From: Pseudomonas sp. GD03858
GTDB lineage: Bacteria; Pseudomonadota; Gammaproteobacteria; Pseudomonadales; Pseudomonadaceae
Direction of reading: 5' to 3'
DNA length: 64,000 bases
Assembly (NCBI RefSeq): GCF_029840925.1
Contig: NZ_JAOCDM010000018.1
Span: forward strand, 1-64,000
Part shown: positions 9,026 through 17,342 of the stretch, one piece after another
How the letters are laid out: the number at the start of each line of letters is the position of its first letter
How positions within the stretch are numbered: the first letter of the stretch is position 1
Program-made: the position numbers and the translations under genes
Notes under the pieces: model-generated
What the model was told of the DNA's origin: nothing
Database searches by the model: none
Seen by the model: the letters and a program-made list of their open reading frames with translations, nothing else

Positions 9026-10045
9026 ATGCGCAACTCCATCAGCCGCCTGGCGGCAAGTATCGGCCTGGGTGCCAGTCTGGTCTTCGGCAGCCTGGCGGCG
9101 CCCACCATGGCCCACGCCGAAGGGCAGATCCGCATCGCCGAACAGTTCGGCATCGTCTACCTGCTGCTCAATGTGGTGCGTGACCAGCAACTGATCGAGA
9201 AACACGGCAAGGAGCAGGGCATCGACATCAAGGTCGACTGGGCCCAGTTGTCCGGCGGCGCAGCGATCAACGACGCGCTGCTGTCAGGCTCGGTGGACAT
9301 CGCCGGCGCTGGCGTAGGGCCGCTGCTCACCGTGTGGGATCGAACCCGCGGCCGGCAGAACGTCAAGGCCGTGGCCTCGCTGGGCAACTTCCCGTACTAC
9401 CTGGTCAGCAGCAACCCCAATGTGAAGACCATTGCCGATATCTCCGACAAGGACCGTATCGCGGTCCCGGCGGTGGGCGTATCGGTGCAGTCGCGCTTCC
9501 TGCAGTACGCCGCCGCCCGGCAGTGGGGCGACAAGGAATACAACCGCCTCGACAAGTACACCCTGGCGGTGCCGCACCCGGACGCCACCGCGGCCTTGCT
9601 GGCCGGCGGCACCGAGCTCAACGGGCACTTCTCCAACCCGCCGTTCCAGGACCAGGTGCTGGCCAACAAGAACGTGCACGTGGTGCTCGACAGCTACGAC
9701 CTGCTCGGCCCCAACTCACCGACCCTGCTGTTCGCCACCGAGAAATTCCGCAAGGACAACCCCAAGACCTACAAGGCCTTCGTCGATGCCCTCGCCGAAG
9801 CCGCCGACTTCGCCCAGAAGGACAAGGCCGCTGCCGCCGACACCTACATCCGCGTGACCAAGGCCAAGATCGACCGGGAGGCGCTGATCAAGCTGATCGA
9901 CAACCCACGGTACGAATTCACGGTCACGCCGAAGAACACCTACAAGCTGGCCGAGTTCCTCTACCGGGTCGGCGCGATCAAGAACAAGCCCGAGTCGTGG
10001 AAGGATTACTTCTTCCAGGATGAACGCCCGCTGCAAGGGAGCTGA
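9026..10045 (+). CDS. ABC transporter substrate-binding protein, NitT/TauT family
   Basis: Periplasmic binding protein that should capture the substrate of the adjoining dioxygenase. The 339-residue protein has a long signal peptide cleaved after residues AHA (about 31). It then shows the family pattern: IRIAEQFGIVY, LSGGAAINDALLSGSVDIAGAG near residues 73-94, and a second lobe with AVPAVGVSVQSRFLQYA. Proteins of this class bind taurine, alkanesulfonates, nitrate or aromatic sulfonates, and sequence alone does not choose between them. It follows the dioxygenase by 18 nt and precedes the ATPase gene by 6 nt. Confidence 0.88.
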   Translation: MRNSISRLAASIGLGASLVFGSLAAPTMAHAEGQIRIAEQFGIVYLLLNVVRDQQLIEKHGKEQGIDIKVDWAQLSGGAAINDALLSGSVDIAGAGVGPLLTVWDRTRGRQNVKAVASLGNFPYYLVSSNPNVKTIADISDKDRIAVPAVGVSVQSRFLQYAAARQWGDKEYNRLDKYTLAVPHPDATAALLAGGTELNGHFSNPPFQDQVLANKNVHVVLDSYDLLGPNSPTLLFATEKFRKDNPKTYKAFVDALAEAADFAQKDKAAAADTYIRVTKAKIDREALIKLIDNPRYEFTVTPKNTYKLAEFLYRVGAIKNKPESWKDYFFQDERPLQGS

Positions 10046-10051
10046 CAGCCG

Positions 10052-10915
10052 ATGACCGCCCCATTGCCAGGCCACACGGCCAGCAACCTGAGCCGTGTCG
10101 CCAGCCCACCGCTGCTGGCGGTGGACAACCTGAGCCTTGAATACCGCACCGCCCAGCGCGTGGTGCGGGCCACTCACCAGGTCAGCTTCGCGGTCGACCG
10201 CGCCGACCGTTTCGTCTTGCTCGGCCCGTCCGGCTGCGGCAAGTCCACCTTGCTCAAGGCCGTGGCCGGCTTCATCGAGCCACGGGAGGGGCAGATTCTG
10301 CTCCAGGGCCAGCCGGTGCGCGGCCCGGGGCCGGACCGTATCGTGGTGTTCCAGGAGTTCGACCAGCTGCCGCCGTGGAAGACGGTGAAGCAGAACGTGA
10401 TGTTCCCGTTGCTGGTGTCCGGCCAGCTCAAGCGCGGCGAGGCCGAGGAGCGGGCGCTGCATTATCTGGAGAAGGTCGGCCTGGCCGCCTTCGCCGACGC
10501 CTATCCGCATACCTTGTCGGGTGGCATGAAGGCTCGTGTGGCCATCGCCCGGGCACTGGCCACGCAACCGAAGATCCTGCTGATGGACGAGCCGTTCGCC
10601 GCGCTCGACGCGCTGACCCGGCGCAAGATGCAGGAAGAACTGCTGCTGCTGTGGGACGAGGTGCGCTTCACCCTGCTGTTCGTCACCCACTCCATCGAAG
10701 AGGCGCTGGTGGTGGGCAATCGCATCCTGCTGCTGTCACCGCATCCCGGGCGAGTGCGGGCGGAGGTGCACAGCCACCAGTACGACCTCGGCAGCCTCGG
10801 TGGCAGCGACTTCCAGGCCAGCGCTCGGCGTATCCACCGGCTGCTGTTCGACGAGGCCGACGCCTCGGAGCAAGCGGGTGACCTGGGCTTCAACGACATC
10901 CGCATCGCTTACTGA
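10052..10915 (+). CDS. ABC transporter ATP-binding protein, NitT/TauT family
   Basis: Cytoplasmic ATPase of the importer. In the 287-residue protein the Walker A motif is GPSGCGKST (about residue 60), the Q-loop lies in VVFQEFDQLPPW, the signature is LSGGMKARVAIARAL and Walker B is ILLMDEPFAALD. The signature has GGMKAR rather than the usual GGQ/MQQR; this is seen in the TauB/SsuB branch and is not a defect. A C-terminal extension of about 30 residues follows the ATPase fold. It stands between the binding-protein and permease genes. Confidence 0.9.
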   Translation: MTAPLPGHTASNLSRVASPPLLAVDNLSLEYRTAQRVVRATHQVSFAVDRADRFVLLGPSGCGKSTLLKAVAGFIEPREGQILLQGQPVRGPGPDRIVVFQEFDQLPPWKTVKQNVMFPLLVSGQLKRGEAEERALHYLEKVGLAAFADAYPHTLSGGMKARVAIARALATQPKILLMDEPFAALDALTRRKMQEELLLLWDEVRFTLLFVTHSIEEALVVGNRILLLSPHPGRVRAEVHSHQYDLGSLGGSDFQASARRIHRLLFDEADASEQAGDLGFNDIRIAY

Positions 10916-10928
10916 CAGGAGCCAGGGC

Positions 10929-11792
10929 ATGACGACGACCCCTGTACGCCAGGAATACGAAGTGCAGCTGCAGCCTTTGCCCGGCGTGCCGCTGGAGCGC
11001 GAACTGCCGGTGGCGCAACGGCTGTGGCAACAAGGCTGGCTGCGCAAGGCGCTGATCCTGGTGCTGCTGGCGGTGCTGTGGGAGGCGGTGGCCCGCTATA
11101 CCGGCAACGACCTGTTGTTGCCGAGTTTCCTGCAGACCGCCAGCGCATTGTGGGAAGGGCTGCTGAGCGGCGAGCTGCCGGCCAAGGTCGGCGTATCGCT
11201 GGTGGTGCTGCTCAAGGGCTATGTACTGGGCATTGTCCTGGCCTTCGGCCTGACCAGCCTGGCCGTTTCGACCCAACTGGGGCGTGATCTGCTCGGCACC
11301 CTCACCTCGATGTTCAACCCGCTGCCCGCCATCGCGTTGCTGCCACTGGCGCTGCTCTGGTTCGGCCTGGGTGACAACAGCCTGATCTTCGTGCTGGTGC
11401 ACTCGGTGCTCTGGGCATTGGCGCTGAACACCTACGCGGGCTTTCTCGGCGTGTCCGAGACCCTGCGCATGGCCGGGCGCAACTACGGGCTGCGTGGCTT
11501 GCGCCTGGTGCTGCACATCCTGGTGCCGGCGGCGCTGCCGTCGATCCTGTCGGGGCTGAAGATTGGCTGGGCCTTCGCCTGGCGCACGCTGATCGCCGCC
11601 GAGCTGGTGTTCGGCGCCAGCAGTGGCAAGGGCGGCCTGGGCTGGTACATCTTCCAGAACCGCAACGAGCTGTACACCGACAAGGTGTTCGCCGGATTGG
11701 CGGTAGTGATCCTGATCGGCCTGCTGGTGGAGGGGCTGGTGTTCAACACCCTGGAGCGGCTGACGGTGCGGCGCTGGGGGATGCAGCGCTAG
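10929..11792 (+). CDS. ABC transporter permease, NitT/TauT family
   Basis: Inner-membrane channel subunit of the importer. The 287-residue protein has about six membrane segments and the BPD-transporter coupling motif near residues 185-210 (AGRNYGLRGLRLVLHILVPA). The reading frame is open further upstream, but ATG 10929 is preceded by AGGAGCCAGGGC and lies 13 nt after the ATPase stop, so it is the natural start. It ends the operon. A REP pair follows at 11806. Confidence 0.9.
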   Translation: MTTTPVRQEYEVQLQPLPGVPLERELPVAQRLWQQGWLRKALILVLLAVLWEAVARYTGNDLLLPSFLQTASALWEGLLSGELPAKVGVSLVVLLKGYVLGIVLAFGLTSLAVSTQLGRDLLGTLTSMFNPLPAIALLPLALLWFGLGDNSLIFVLVHSVLWALALNTYAGFLGVSETLRMAGRNYGLRGLRLVLHILVPAALPSILSGLKIGWAFAWRTLIAAELVFGASSGKGGLGWYIFQNRNELYTDKVFAGLAVVILIGLLVEGLVFNTLERLTVRRWGMQR

Positions 11793-11805
11793 ATATTCGG
11801 GCCGA

Positions 11806-11870
11806 TCGCGGGGCAAGCCCGCTCCCACACACAGAGTCAGGGTCATCGTGGGAGCGGGCTTGCCCCGCGA
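11806..11870. repeat. REP pair (GGGAGCGGGCTTGCCCCGCG family)
   Basis: TCGCGGGGCAAGCCCGCTCC and its exact reverse complement are separated by about 20 bp. It lies between the convergent permease and WYL-regulator genes, and the long hairpin could act as a bidirectional terminator. Confidence 0.85.
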
Positions 11871-11882
11871 TTGGGCCTCCAG

Positions 11883-12440
11883 TCACTCCAGGTATTGCGC
11901 CGCCGCACTGGCCAATGTCCGCGCGATCTCATCGCGAAGCTCTTGCGGCGCCTCCACCACCAGCCCATCCCCCTGGCTCAGCAGCCACCAGCGCAGCGGC
12001 CAGCCATCCGCCACCGTCGCCCGCAACCGGTGCCCCTGCTGCAGGGCGGTCAGCTGCATGTCGGCGGTCAGCGGCGCCTCGCGCAGACGGCGAGCCAGCA
12101 GGTCGCTGACCCACGCCTGCAACTCGATGCCACCCTCATGCCCGGGTTGCAACGACTCGCCGCGCAGATACCCCTGCAGATCGAAGTTCCCGCGCAATTC
12201 GGCGCCCGCGTTGGCTGACCAGTGCCAGCCAAAGGGAATGCTCTTGTCGTTGCGTTCCAGCGGGAAAATCAGCGACAGCTCGTTGAGGTCGCGTTCCACC
12301 GTGCGCTTGCTGATATTGAAACCCACGTCACGCAGGCGCCACACCAGTTCGGCGCTGGTGATCCCGGGAGAGCGGCTGGGCAGTTGGCGCAACAACGCCC
12401 ATTGGCGGCTGAGGGTGGCACGGGTGGTGGCGAACGGCAA
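11883..12440 (-). CDS. WYL-domain transcriptional regulator (YafY/DeoR-like)
   Basis: Likely DNA-binding regulator. An N-terminal winged helix-turn-helix (TTRATLSRQWALLRQLP and SKRTVERDLNELS) is followed by a WYL-type ligand/nucleic-acid sensing domain (AWVSDLLARRLREAPL, then VADGWPLRWWLLSQGDGLVVEAP). The frame is open back to a GTG at 12509. The family normally begins a few residues before TTRATL, and a TTG at 12440 has AAGGA about 9 nt upstream, so I prefer 185 residues; 208 residues from the GTG is possible. The regulated gene is unknown; no defence or DNA-damage gene lies next to it. Confidence 0.75.
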   Translation of the reverse strand: MPFATTRATLSRQWALLRQLPSRSPGITSAELVWRLRDVGFNISKRTVERDLNELSLIFPLERNDKSIPFGWHWSANAGAELRGNFDLQGYLRGESLQPGHEGGIELQAWVSDLLARRLREAPLTADMQLTALQQGHRLRATVADGWPLRWWLLSQGDGLVVEAPQELRDEIARTLASAAAQYLE

Positions 12441-12646
12441 AAGGAAACGTCCTTGTCTAGGCTTGCCGGCATAGGATGGCGGCACGGGCAGGGCATGGCA
12501 ATTGGCCACAGCCTGCTCAGATCAAGGAAGATGCAATTGGTTGCCTGAGATCAAATCGTTCGCGACAGGTTTTGTCGTGCCATCGCGCAGAATCACGCCT
12601 CATCACAGTGGAGGTTGGAGCTGTGGGTCGTTCAATGAGGATGAAC

Positions 12647-13459
12647 ATGTCTGCCGCCAGCAATATCCATTCGCTGCTCGCCCGGCTGCTACCCGAGCGG
12701 ATCGCCCCGGCGCCGGCCCGTCCGGGGCAGCGCCATCGGCTGTTTGCCGGGATCGGCATTCCCAGCCAGCAGGCGCTGTGCGGTGAGCGTTTCGGCCTGA
12801 TCGATCGCCTGGACGAAGCGGTCGACCTGCAGGCGGTCTACTACGATCTTTGCCGCCAGGCTCTGCTGGGCAACGTCGCGGCGCTCAACGACCTGGGGTG
12901 GATCTGGCTCAACGGCAAGTACTGGCGTGGCGATACCGTGCTGGCCGGCCACTTGCTGCGCATGGCCGCCCTGCAGGGCAATGCCGCGGCATGGTTCAAC
13001 CTCGGCCAGCAGCATTACTTCGGCAAGGGGGTGGAGATCTGCTACGCCAATGCCGCCGAGTACTACCGCCATGCCTTCGAGCGTGGCATGCCGCTGGCCG
13101 CCGCCGCGCTGGGCGACCTGTACGAGGAAGAGGTGTGCGATGGCGCTCAGGACTGGCAGGTCGATCCAGGCGAAGCCTACCAGTGGTTCCTGCGCGGAGC
13201 CCGGCAGGGCGAGACGCGTTGCCGTTTCGAGGTGGGGTATCGGTTGCTGCATGGCCTGTATGTCGAGGCGGATATCCGGGCCGCGCTGTACTGGTTGGAG
13301 CTGGCGGCGGCGACCGGGGTGATGCAGGCCGCCGAGGAGCTGGCTGTGCATTTCAGCAGCCGCGACGTGGCGCGTTACCTGGGGTGGCGCGACCAGGCGA
13401 TCAAGCTGGGCAGCACGCTGGCGCTGACCATGAAGCTGGAAGATCAGATCCAGCCTTGA
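12647..13459 (+). CDS. Sel1-repeat (TPR-like) protein
   Basis: A 270-residue helical-repeat protein. Sel1-like units are visible in NVAALNDLGWIWLNGKYW, NAAAWFNLGQQHYFGKGVE, MPLAAAALGDLYEEEV and ETRCRFEVGYRLLHG. Such repeats bind other proteins. No catalytic domain, signal peptide or membrane segment is evident. Three in-frame ATGs lie at 12635, 12641 and 12647; only the last has a well-placed GAGG (12637-12640). It stands alone between the WYL regulator (divergent) and the MarR operon. Function unknown. Confidence 0.8.
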   Translation: MSAASNIHSLLARLLPERIAPAPARPGQRHRLFAGIGIPSQQALCGERFGLIDRLDEAVDLQAVYYDLCRQALLGNVAALNDLGWIWLNGKYWRGDTVLAGHLLRMAALQGNAAAWFNLGQQHYFGKGVEICYANAAEYYRHAFERGMPLAAAALGDLYEEEVCDGAQDWQVDPGEAYQWFLRGARQGETRCRFEVGYRLLHGLYVEADIRAALYWLELAAATGVMQAAEELAVHFSSRDVARYLGWRDQAIKLGSTLALTMKLEDQIQP

Positions 13460-13467
13460 CGGCGTGT

Positions 13468-13605
13468 CCCCTGTAGGAGCGGCCTTGCCGAGGCGTCGGA
13501 CCGGTCGGAAAGGGCTGCGTAGCAGCCCCAGGATTTCAGCGTTGATGCGAAGATCGCTGGGGCCGCTTTGCGGCCCTTTCGCGACACAAGACCGCTCCTA
13601 CAGGG
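13468..13605. repeat. REP pair with the variant arm GCCGAGGCGTCGGACCGG
   Basis: The left arm starts CTGTAGGAGCGGCCTTG but then carries CCGAGGCGTCGGACCGGTCG instead of the usual TGTCGCGAAAGG; the right arm is normal. Nearly the same composite occurs at 56399-56534. It lies after the Sel1 gene. Confidence 0.85.
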
Positions 13606-13704
13606 ATCGCGTTATCCGACCGGATGGCGGGCAGATGAACAACCTTTCATCCACTCCCTCCGTCACCCCTGGTTGACGACAGGGGGTGGGCAGGGCGTAT
13701 ATTG

Positions 13705-13720
13705 ATAGTTAGCAAACTAT
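13705..13720. promoter_or_regulatory. Putative MarR operator, ATAGTT-AGCA-AACTAT
   Basis: Perfect 6-bp arms around a 4-bp centre, 19 bp upstream of the preferred marR start (13740). MarR-family repressors commonly bind such sites in their own promoters, so autoregulation of the marR-efflux operon is likely. It overlaps an alternative ATG at 13719, which argues against that start. Confidence 0.6.
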
Positions 13721-13739
13721 GAATATCCTCGGTTCCCAC

Positions 13740-14177
13740 ATGTCCCTCGACGCACTGCACCTGAAAATCAGCAGCGGTATGGTCGTGGCCGCCCGGCATT
13801 GGCGTCGCCTGTGCCAGGGGGCCCTGACCGGCTACGGCATTTCCGAAGCCTGCGCCGTGCCGCTGCTGATGATCGTGCGCCTGGGCGACGGCGTGCATCA
13901 GGTGGCGGTGGCCCAGGCGGCCGGGCTGGAAAGCCCGTCGCTGGTCCGCCTGCTCGACCAGCTGTGCAAGGCCGGCCTGGTGTGTCGCAGCGAAGACCCC
14001 TTGGACCGTCGCGCCAAGGCCCTGAGCCTGACCGTCGAGGGCCGCGCCCTGGCCGAGTCCATCGAAGGCGAGTTGGTGCGCTTGCGCCGTGAGGTGCTCC
14101 AGGGCATCGACCAGGCCGACCTGGAGGCCACGTTGCGGGTCATCCACGCCTTCGAGCAGGCGGACATGCTGCCATGA
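13740..14177 (+). CDS. MarR-family transcriptional regulator of the downstream efflux operon
   Basis: Winged-helix repressor of 145 residues. The DNA-binding segment is VAVAQAAGLESPSLVRLLDQLCKAGLVCR and the wing contains DPLDRRAKALSLT. Its stop overlaps the start of the FUSC gene by 4 nt (ATGA), so it is co-translated with the pump and probably senses a toxic organic acid or phenolic that the pump exports. An ATG at 13719 would add 7 residues but lies within the inverted repeat 13705-13720. Relatives begin with (M)xLDxLHLKI, so I use 13740. Confidence 0.88.
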   Translation: MSLDALHLKISSGMVVAARHWRRLCQGALTGYGISEACAVPLLMIVRLGDGVHQVAVAQAAGLESPSLVRLLDQLCKAGLVCRSEDPLDRRAKALSLTVEGRALAESIEGELVRLRREVLQGIDQADLEATLRVIHAFEQADMLP

Positions 14178-16261
14178 ACGGTTTCTTCAGCTCCGTGCCC
14201 CCGGCTCGCGACTGGTTCTACGGCGTGCGCACCTTCGCCGCGTCGATGATTGCCTTGTACATCGCCTTGCTGATGCAGCTGCCGCGCCCTTATTGGGCCA
14301 TGGCCACGGTCTACATCGTCTCCAGCCCGTTCCTCGGCCCAACCACCTCCAAGGCGCTGTACCGTGCCCTGGGCACGTTGCTGGGTGCAGGCGGGGCGAT
14401 CCTGCTGGTGCCGCCGCTGGTGCAATCGCCGCTGCTGCTGAGCATCGCCATTGCCTTGTGGACAGGTACCCTGCTGTTCCTCTCGCTGAACCTGCGCACC
14501 GCCAACAACTATGTGCTGATGCTGGCCGGCTACACCTTGCCGATGATCGCCCTGGCCGTGGTCGACAACCCGCTGGCGGTGTTCGACGTGGCCTCGTCCC
14601 GTGCCCAGGAGATCTGCCTGGGCATCGTCTGCGCGGCGGTGGTCGGCGCGGTGTTCTGGCCGCGTCGCCTGGCGCCGGTGGTCCTCGGCGCGGCCGACAG
14701 CTGGTTCAGCGAGGCCATCCGCTACAGCGACACCTACCTCGCCCGTGAGGCCGGCACCGACAGGGTCGGCGGCATGCGCGGGACGATGGTCGCCACGTTC
14801 AACTCGCTGGAACCGATGATCGGCCAGCTCGGCCACGAAGGCGCCGGCCCCCACACCTTGAAGAACGCCCGTGAACTGCGCGGGCGGATGATCCACCTGT
14901 TGCCGGTGATCGATGCCCTCGACGATGCCTTGATCGCCCTCCAGGCGCGCGCGCCCGAGCAGTTCAGCCAACTGCAATCGGTGCTCGACGCTGCCCGTGA
15001 ATGGCTCAAGGGCACCGCCGACAGCGCCTCGGTGGCCCGTTGGACCGCCCTGCACGAACAGATCGACCGCTTGCAGCCCGGCGCCGCGGCTCTCGATCAG
15101 CGCGCCGAGCTGCTGCTGTCCAATGCCCTCTACCGTCTGACCGAATGGGTCGACCTCTGGCAGGACTGCTGCAGCCTGCAGCATGCCCTGCGCAAGGACG
15201 ACGCCACGCCGTGGCGCGCGGTCTACCGCCACTGGCGCCTGGCCCGCCTGACGCCGTTCTTCGACCGTGGCCTGATGCTCTATTCGGTGTTCTCCACCGT
15301 CACCGCCATCGTCGTCGCCTGCGGCCTGTGGATCGGCCTGGGCTGGAACGACGGCGCCAGCGCGGTGATCCTCGCCGCCGTGTCGTGCAGCTTCTTCGCC
15401 GCCATGGACGACCCGGCGCCGCAGATCTACCGGTTCTTCTTCTGGACCCTGATGTCGGTGATCTTCTCCAGCCTGTACCTGTTCCTGGTGCTGCCCAACC
15501 TGCACGACTTCCCGATGCTGGTGCTGGCTTTCGCCGTGCCGTTCATCTGCGTCGGCACCCTGACCGTGCAGCCGCGCTTTTACCTCGGCACCTTGCTGAC
15601 CATCGTCAACACCTCGACCTTCATCAGCATCCAGGGCGCCTATGACGCCGACTTCTTCACCTTCATCAACGCCAATCTGGCGGGCCCCGTGGGCCTGCTG
15701 TTCGCCTTCATCTGGACCCTGGTGGTGCGCCCGTTCGGCGTGGAGCTGGCGGCCAAGCGCATGACCCGCTTCGCCTGGCGCGACATCGTCGAGATGACCG
15801 AACCGGCCACCCTGGCCGAGCACCGCCAGGTCGGCGTGCAGATGCTCGATCGCCTGATGCAGCACCTGCCGCGGCTGTCGCAGACCGGCCAGGACAGCGG
15901 CGTGGCCCTGCGCGACCTGCGCGTGGGCCTGAACCTGCTCGACCTGCTGGCCTACATGCCCCGCGCAGGCCAGCAGGCCCGCGAGCGTTTGCGGACGGTG
16001 ATCGAGGAGGTCGGCGCGCACTATGCCGCCTGCCTGCGCGCCAACCGTCGCTTGCATGCCCCGGCCACGCTGCTGCGCAACATGGAGGGTGCGCGCCAGG
16101 CGCTGAACCTGGACGAACTGTACGAACGCGGCGACGCCCGCACTCACCTGCTGCATGCCCTGAGCGGACTGCGCCTGGCGCTGCTGCCGGGTGTCGAGGT
16201 GATGCTCGAGCCTGCCGAACAAACGCAACTGCCCCCCGGCCTCGACGGAGCGCCCCTGTGA
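14174..16261 (+). CDS. FUSC-family inner-membrane efflux protein (AaeB / fusaric-acid-resistance type)
   Basis: Inner-membrane component of a tripartite exporter of aromatic acids. The 695-residue protein has two membrane blocks, each followed by a long cytoplasmic stretch. The first is about residues 15-170, with MQLPRPYWAMATVYIVSSPF, the FUSC signature near the start. The second is about 365-520, with GWNDGASAVILAAVSCSFFA. The layout matches E. coli AaeB and the fusaric acid resistance proteins. It overlaps marR upstream and a DUF1656 gene downstream by 4 nt each. The actual substrate is unknown. Confidence 0.92.
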   Translation: MNGFFSSVPPARDWFYGVRTFAASMIALYIALLMQLPRPYWAMATVYIVSSPFLGPTTSKALYRALGTLLGAGGAILLVPPLVQSPLLLSIAIALWTGTLLFLSLNLRTANNYVLMLAGYTLPMIALAVVDNPLAVFDVASSRAQEICLGIVCAAVVGAVFWPRRLAPVVLGAADSWFSEAIRYSDTYLAREAGTDRVGGMRGTMVATFNSLEPMIGQLGHEGAGPHTLKNARELRGRMIHLLPVIDALDDALIALQARAPEQFSQLQSVLDAAREWLKGTADSASVARWTALHEQIDRLQPGAAALDQRAELLLSNALYRLTEWVDLWQDCCSLQHALRKDDATPWRAVYRHWRLARLTPFFDRGLMLYSVFSTVTAIVVACGLWIGLGWNDGASAVILAAVSCSFFAAMDDPAPQIYRFFFWTLMSVIFSSLYLFLVLPNLHDFPMLVLAFAVPFICVGTLTVQPRFYLGTLLTIVNTSTFISIQGAYDADFFTFINANLAGPVGLLFAFIWTLVVRPFGVELAAKRMTRFAWRDIVEMTEPATLAEHRQVGVQMLDRLMQHLPRLSQTGQDSGVALRDLRVGLNLLDLLAYMPRAGQQARERLRTVIEEVGAHYAACLRANRRLHAPATLLRNMEGARQALNLDELYERGDARTHLLHALSGLRLALLPGVEVMLEPAEQTQLPPGLDGAPL

Positions 16262-16470
16262 TCGGTGAACTGGATATCAGCGGGGTGTTCCTGCCCACGC
16301 TGCTGGTGATGATGTTTGGCACCTACCTGCTGTTCCTCGGGGTGCATGCGGTGCTGGTGCGCCTGCATTTCTACCGCCTGGTCTGGCACCGGGCGTTGTT
16401 CAACGTTGCTCTGTATGCCGTGCTGCTTGGCGCGGTGGACCACTTTTGCCGAAGCCTGATGCTGCCATGA
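16258..16470 (+). CDS. DUF1656 small inner-membrane protein (AaeX-like)
   Basis: A 70-residue protein with two hydrophobic segments (about residues 9-30 and 42-62). The family typically accompanies FUSC/AaeB pumps. The GTG at 16258 overlaps the preceding stop by 4 nt, and its own TGA overlaps the next start. Its role in the pump is not known. Confidence 0.88.
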   Translation: MIGELDISGVFLPTLLVMMFGTYLLFLGVHAVLVRLHFYRLVWHRALFNVALYAVLLGAVDHFCRSLMLP

Positions 16471-17342
16471 AAAAACCTTTGCTGACCCTGGGCCGCGTGG
16501 TCCTGACCTTGCTGGTAGTGACCTTCGCCGCCGTGCTCGTGTGGCAGATGGTGGTGTACTACATGTTCGCCCCCTGGACCCGCGACGGCCATATCCGCGC
16601 CGACGTGATCCAGATCGCCCCGGATGTTTCCGGGCTGATCCAGAAGGTCGAGGTGCGCGACAACCAGACCATCAAGCGTGGCGATGTGCTGTTCACCATC
16701 GATCAGGACCGCTTCACCCTGGCCCTGCGCCAGGCCAAGGCGACCCTGGCCGAGCGCCAGGAAACCCTGGCCCAGGCCTCCCGCGAGGCGCAGCGCAACC
16801 GCAAGCTGGGCAACCTGGTGGCGGCCGAGCAGCTGGAGGAGAGCCAGTCCCGCGAAGCCCGCGCCCGTTCGGCGGTCAACGAGGCCCAGGTGCAGGTGGA
16901 TGTGGCCCAGCTCAACCTCGACCGCTCGGTGGTGCGCAGCCCGGTGGATGGCTACCTCAACGACCGTGCCCCGCGCGCCCACGAGTTCGTCAGTGCCGGG
17001 CGACCGGTGCTGTCGGTGGTCGACAGCGCCTCTTACCACGTCGATGGCTACTTCGAAGAGACCAAGCTCGGTGGCATTCATATCGGCGACGCGGTGGACA
17101 TCCGTGTGATGGGTGACAACACCCACCTGCGCGGTCGCGTGCAGAGCCTGGCGGCCGGCATCGAGGATCGCGACCGCAGCAGCGGCGCCAACCTGCTGCC
17201 CAACGTCAACCCGGCGTTCAGCTGGGTGCGCCTGGCCCAGCGCATTCCCGTGCGCATCGCCTTCGACGACGTGCCGGAAGACTTCCGCATGATCGCCGGG
17301 CGTACCGCCACGGTGTCGATCGTCGAGGGCCAGCGCCCATGA
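16467..17342 (+). CDS. HlyD/EmrA-type periplasmic adaptor of the FUSC efflux system (AaeA-like)
   Basis: Membrane-anchored adaptor of 291 residues linking the FUSC pump to the outer-membrane factor. One membrane helix (about 10-32) precedes WTRDGHIRADVIQIAPDVSG, the AaeA/EmrA landmark. Then come a short coiled coil (about 75-150) and the second lipoyl half with SPVDGYLNDRAPRAHEFVSAG. The ATG at 16467 overlaps the DUF1656 stop (ATGA). The frame also extends to 16446, but that start would sit inside the previous gene. Confidence 0.93.
   Translation: MKKPLLTLGRVVLTLLVVTFAAVLVWQMVVYYMFAPWTRDGHIRADVIQIAPDVSGLIQKVEVRDNQTIKRGDVLFTIDQDRFTLALRQAKATLAERQETLAQASREAQRNRKLGNLVAAEQLEESQSREARARSAVNEAQVQVDVAQLNLDRSVVRSPVDGYLNDRAPRAHEFVSAGRPVLSVVDSASYHVDGYFEETKLGGIHIGDAVDIRVMGDNTHLRGRVQSLAAGIEDRDRSSGANLLPNVNPAFSWVRLAQRIPVRIAFDDVPEDFRMIAGRTATVSIVEGQRP

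Noticed and set aside
13898-16228. 776-residue minus-strand frame opposite marR and the FUSC gene
   Set aside because: Gln/His/Gly-rich antisense frame. The FUSC gene on the + strand has clear membrane segments and overlaps its neighbours in operon fashion.
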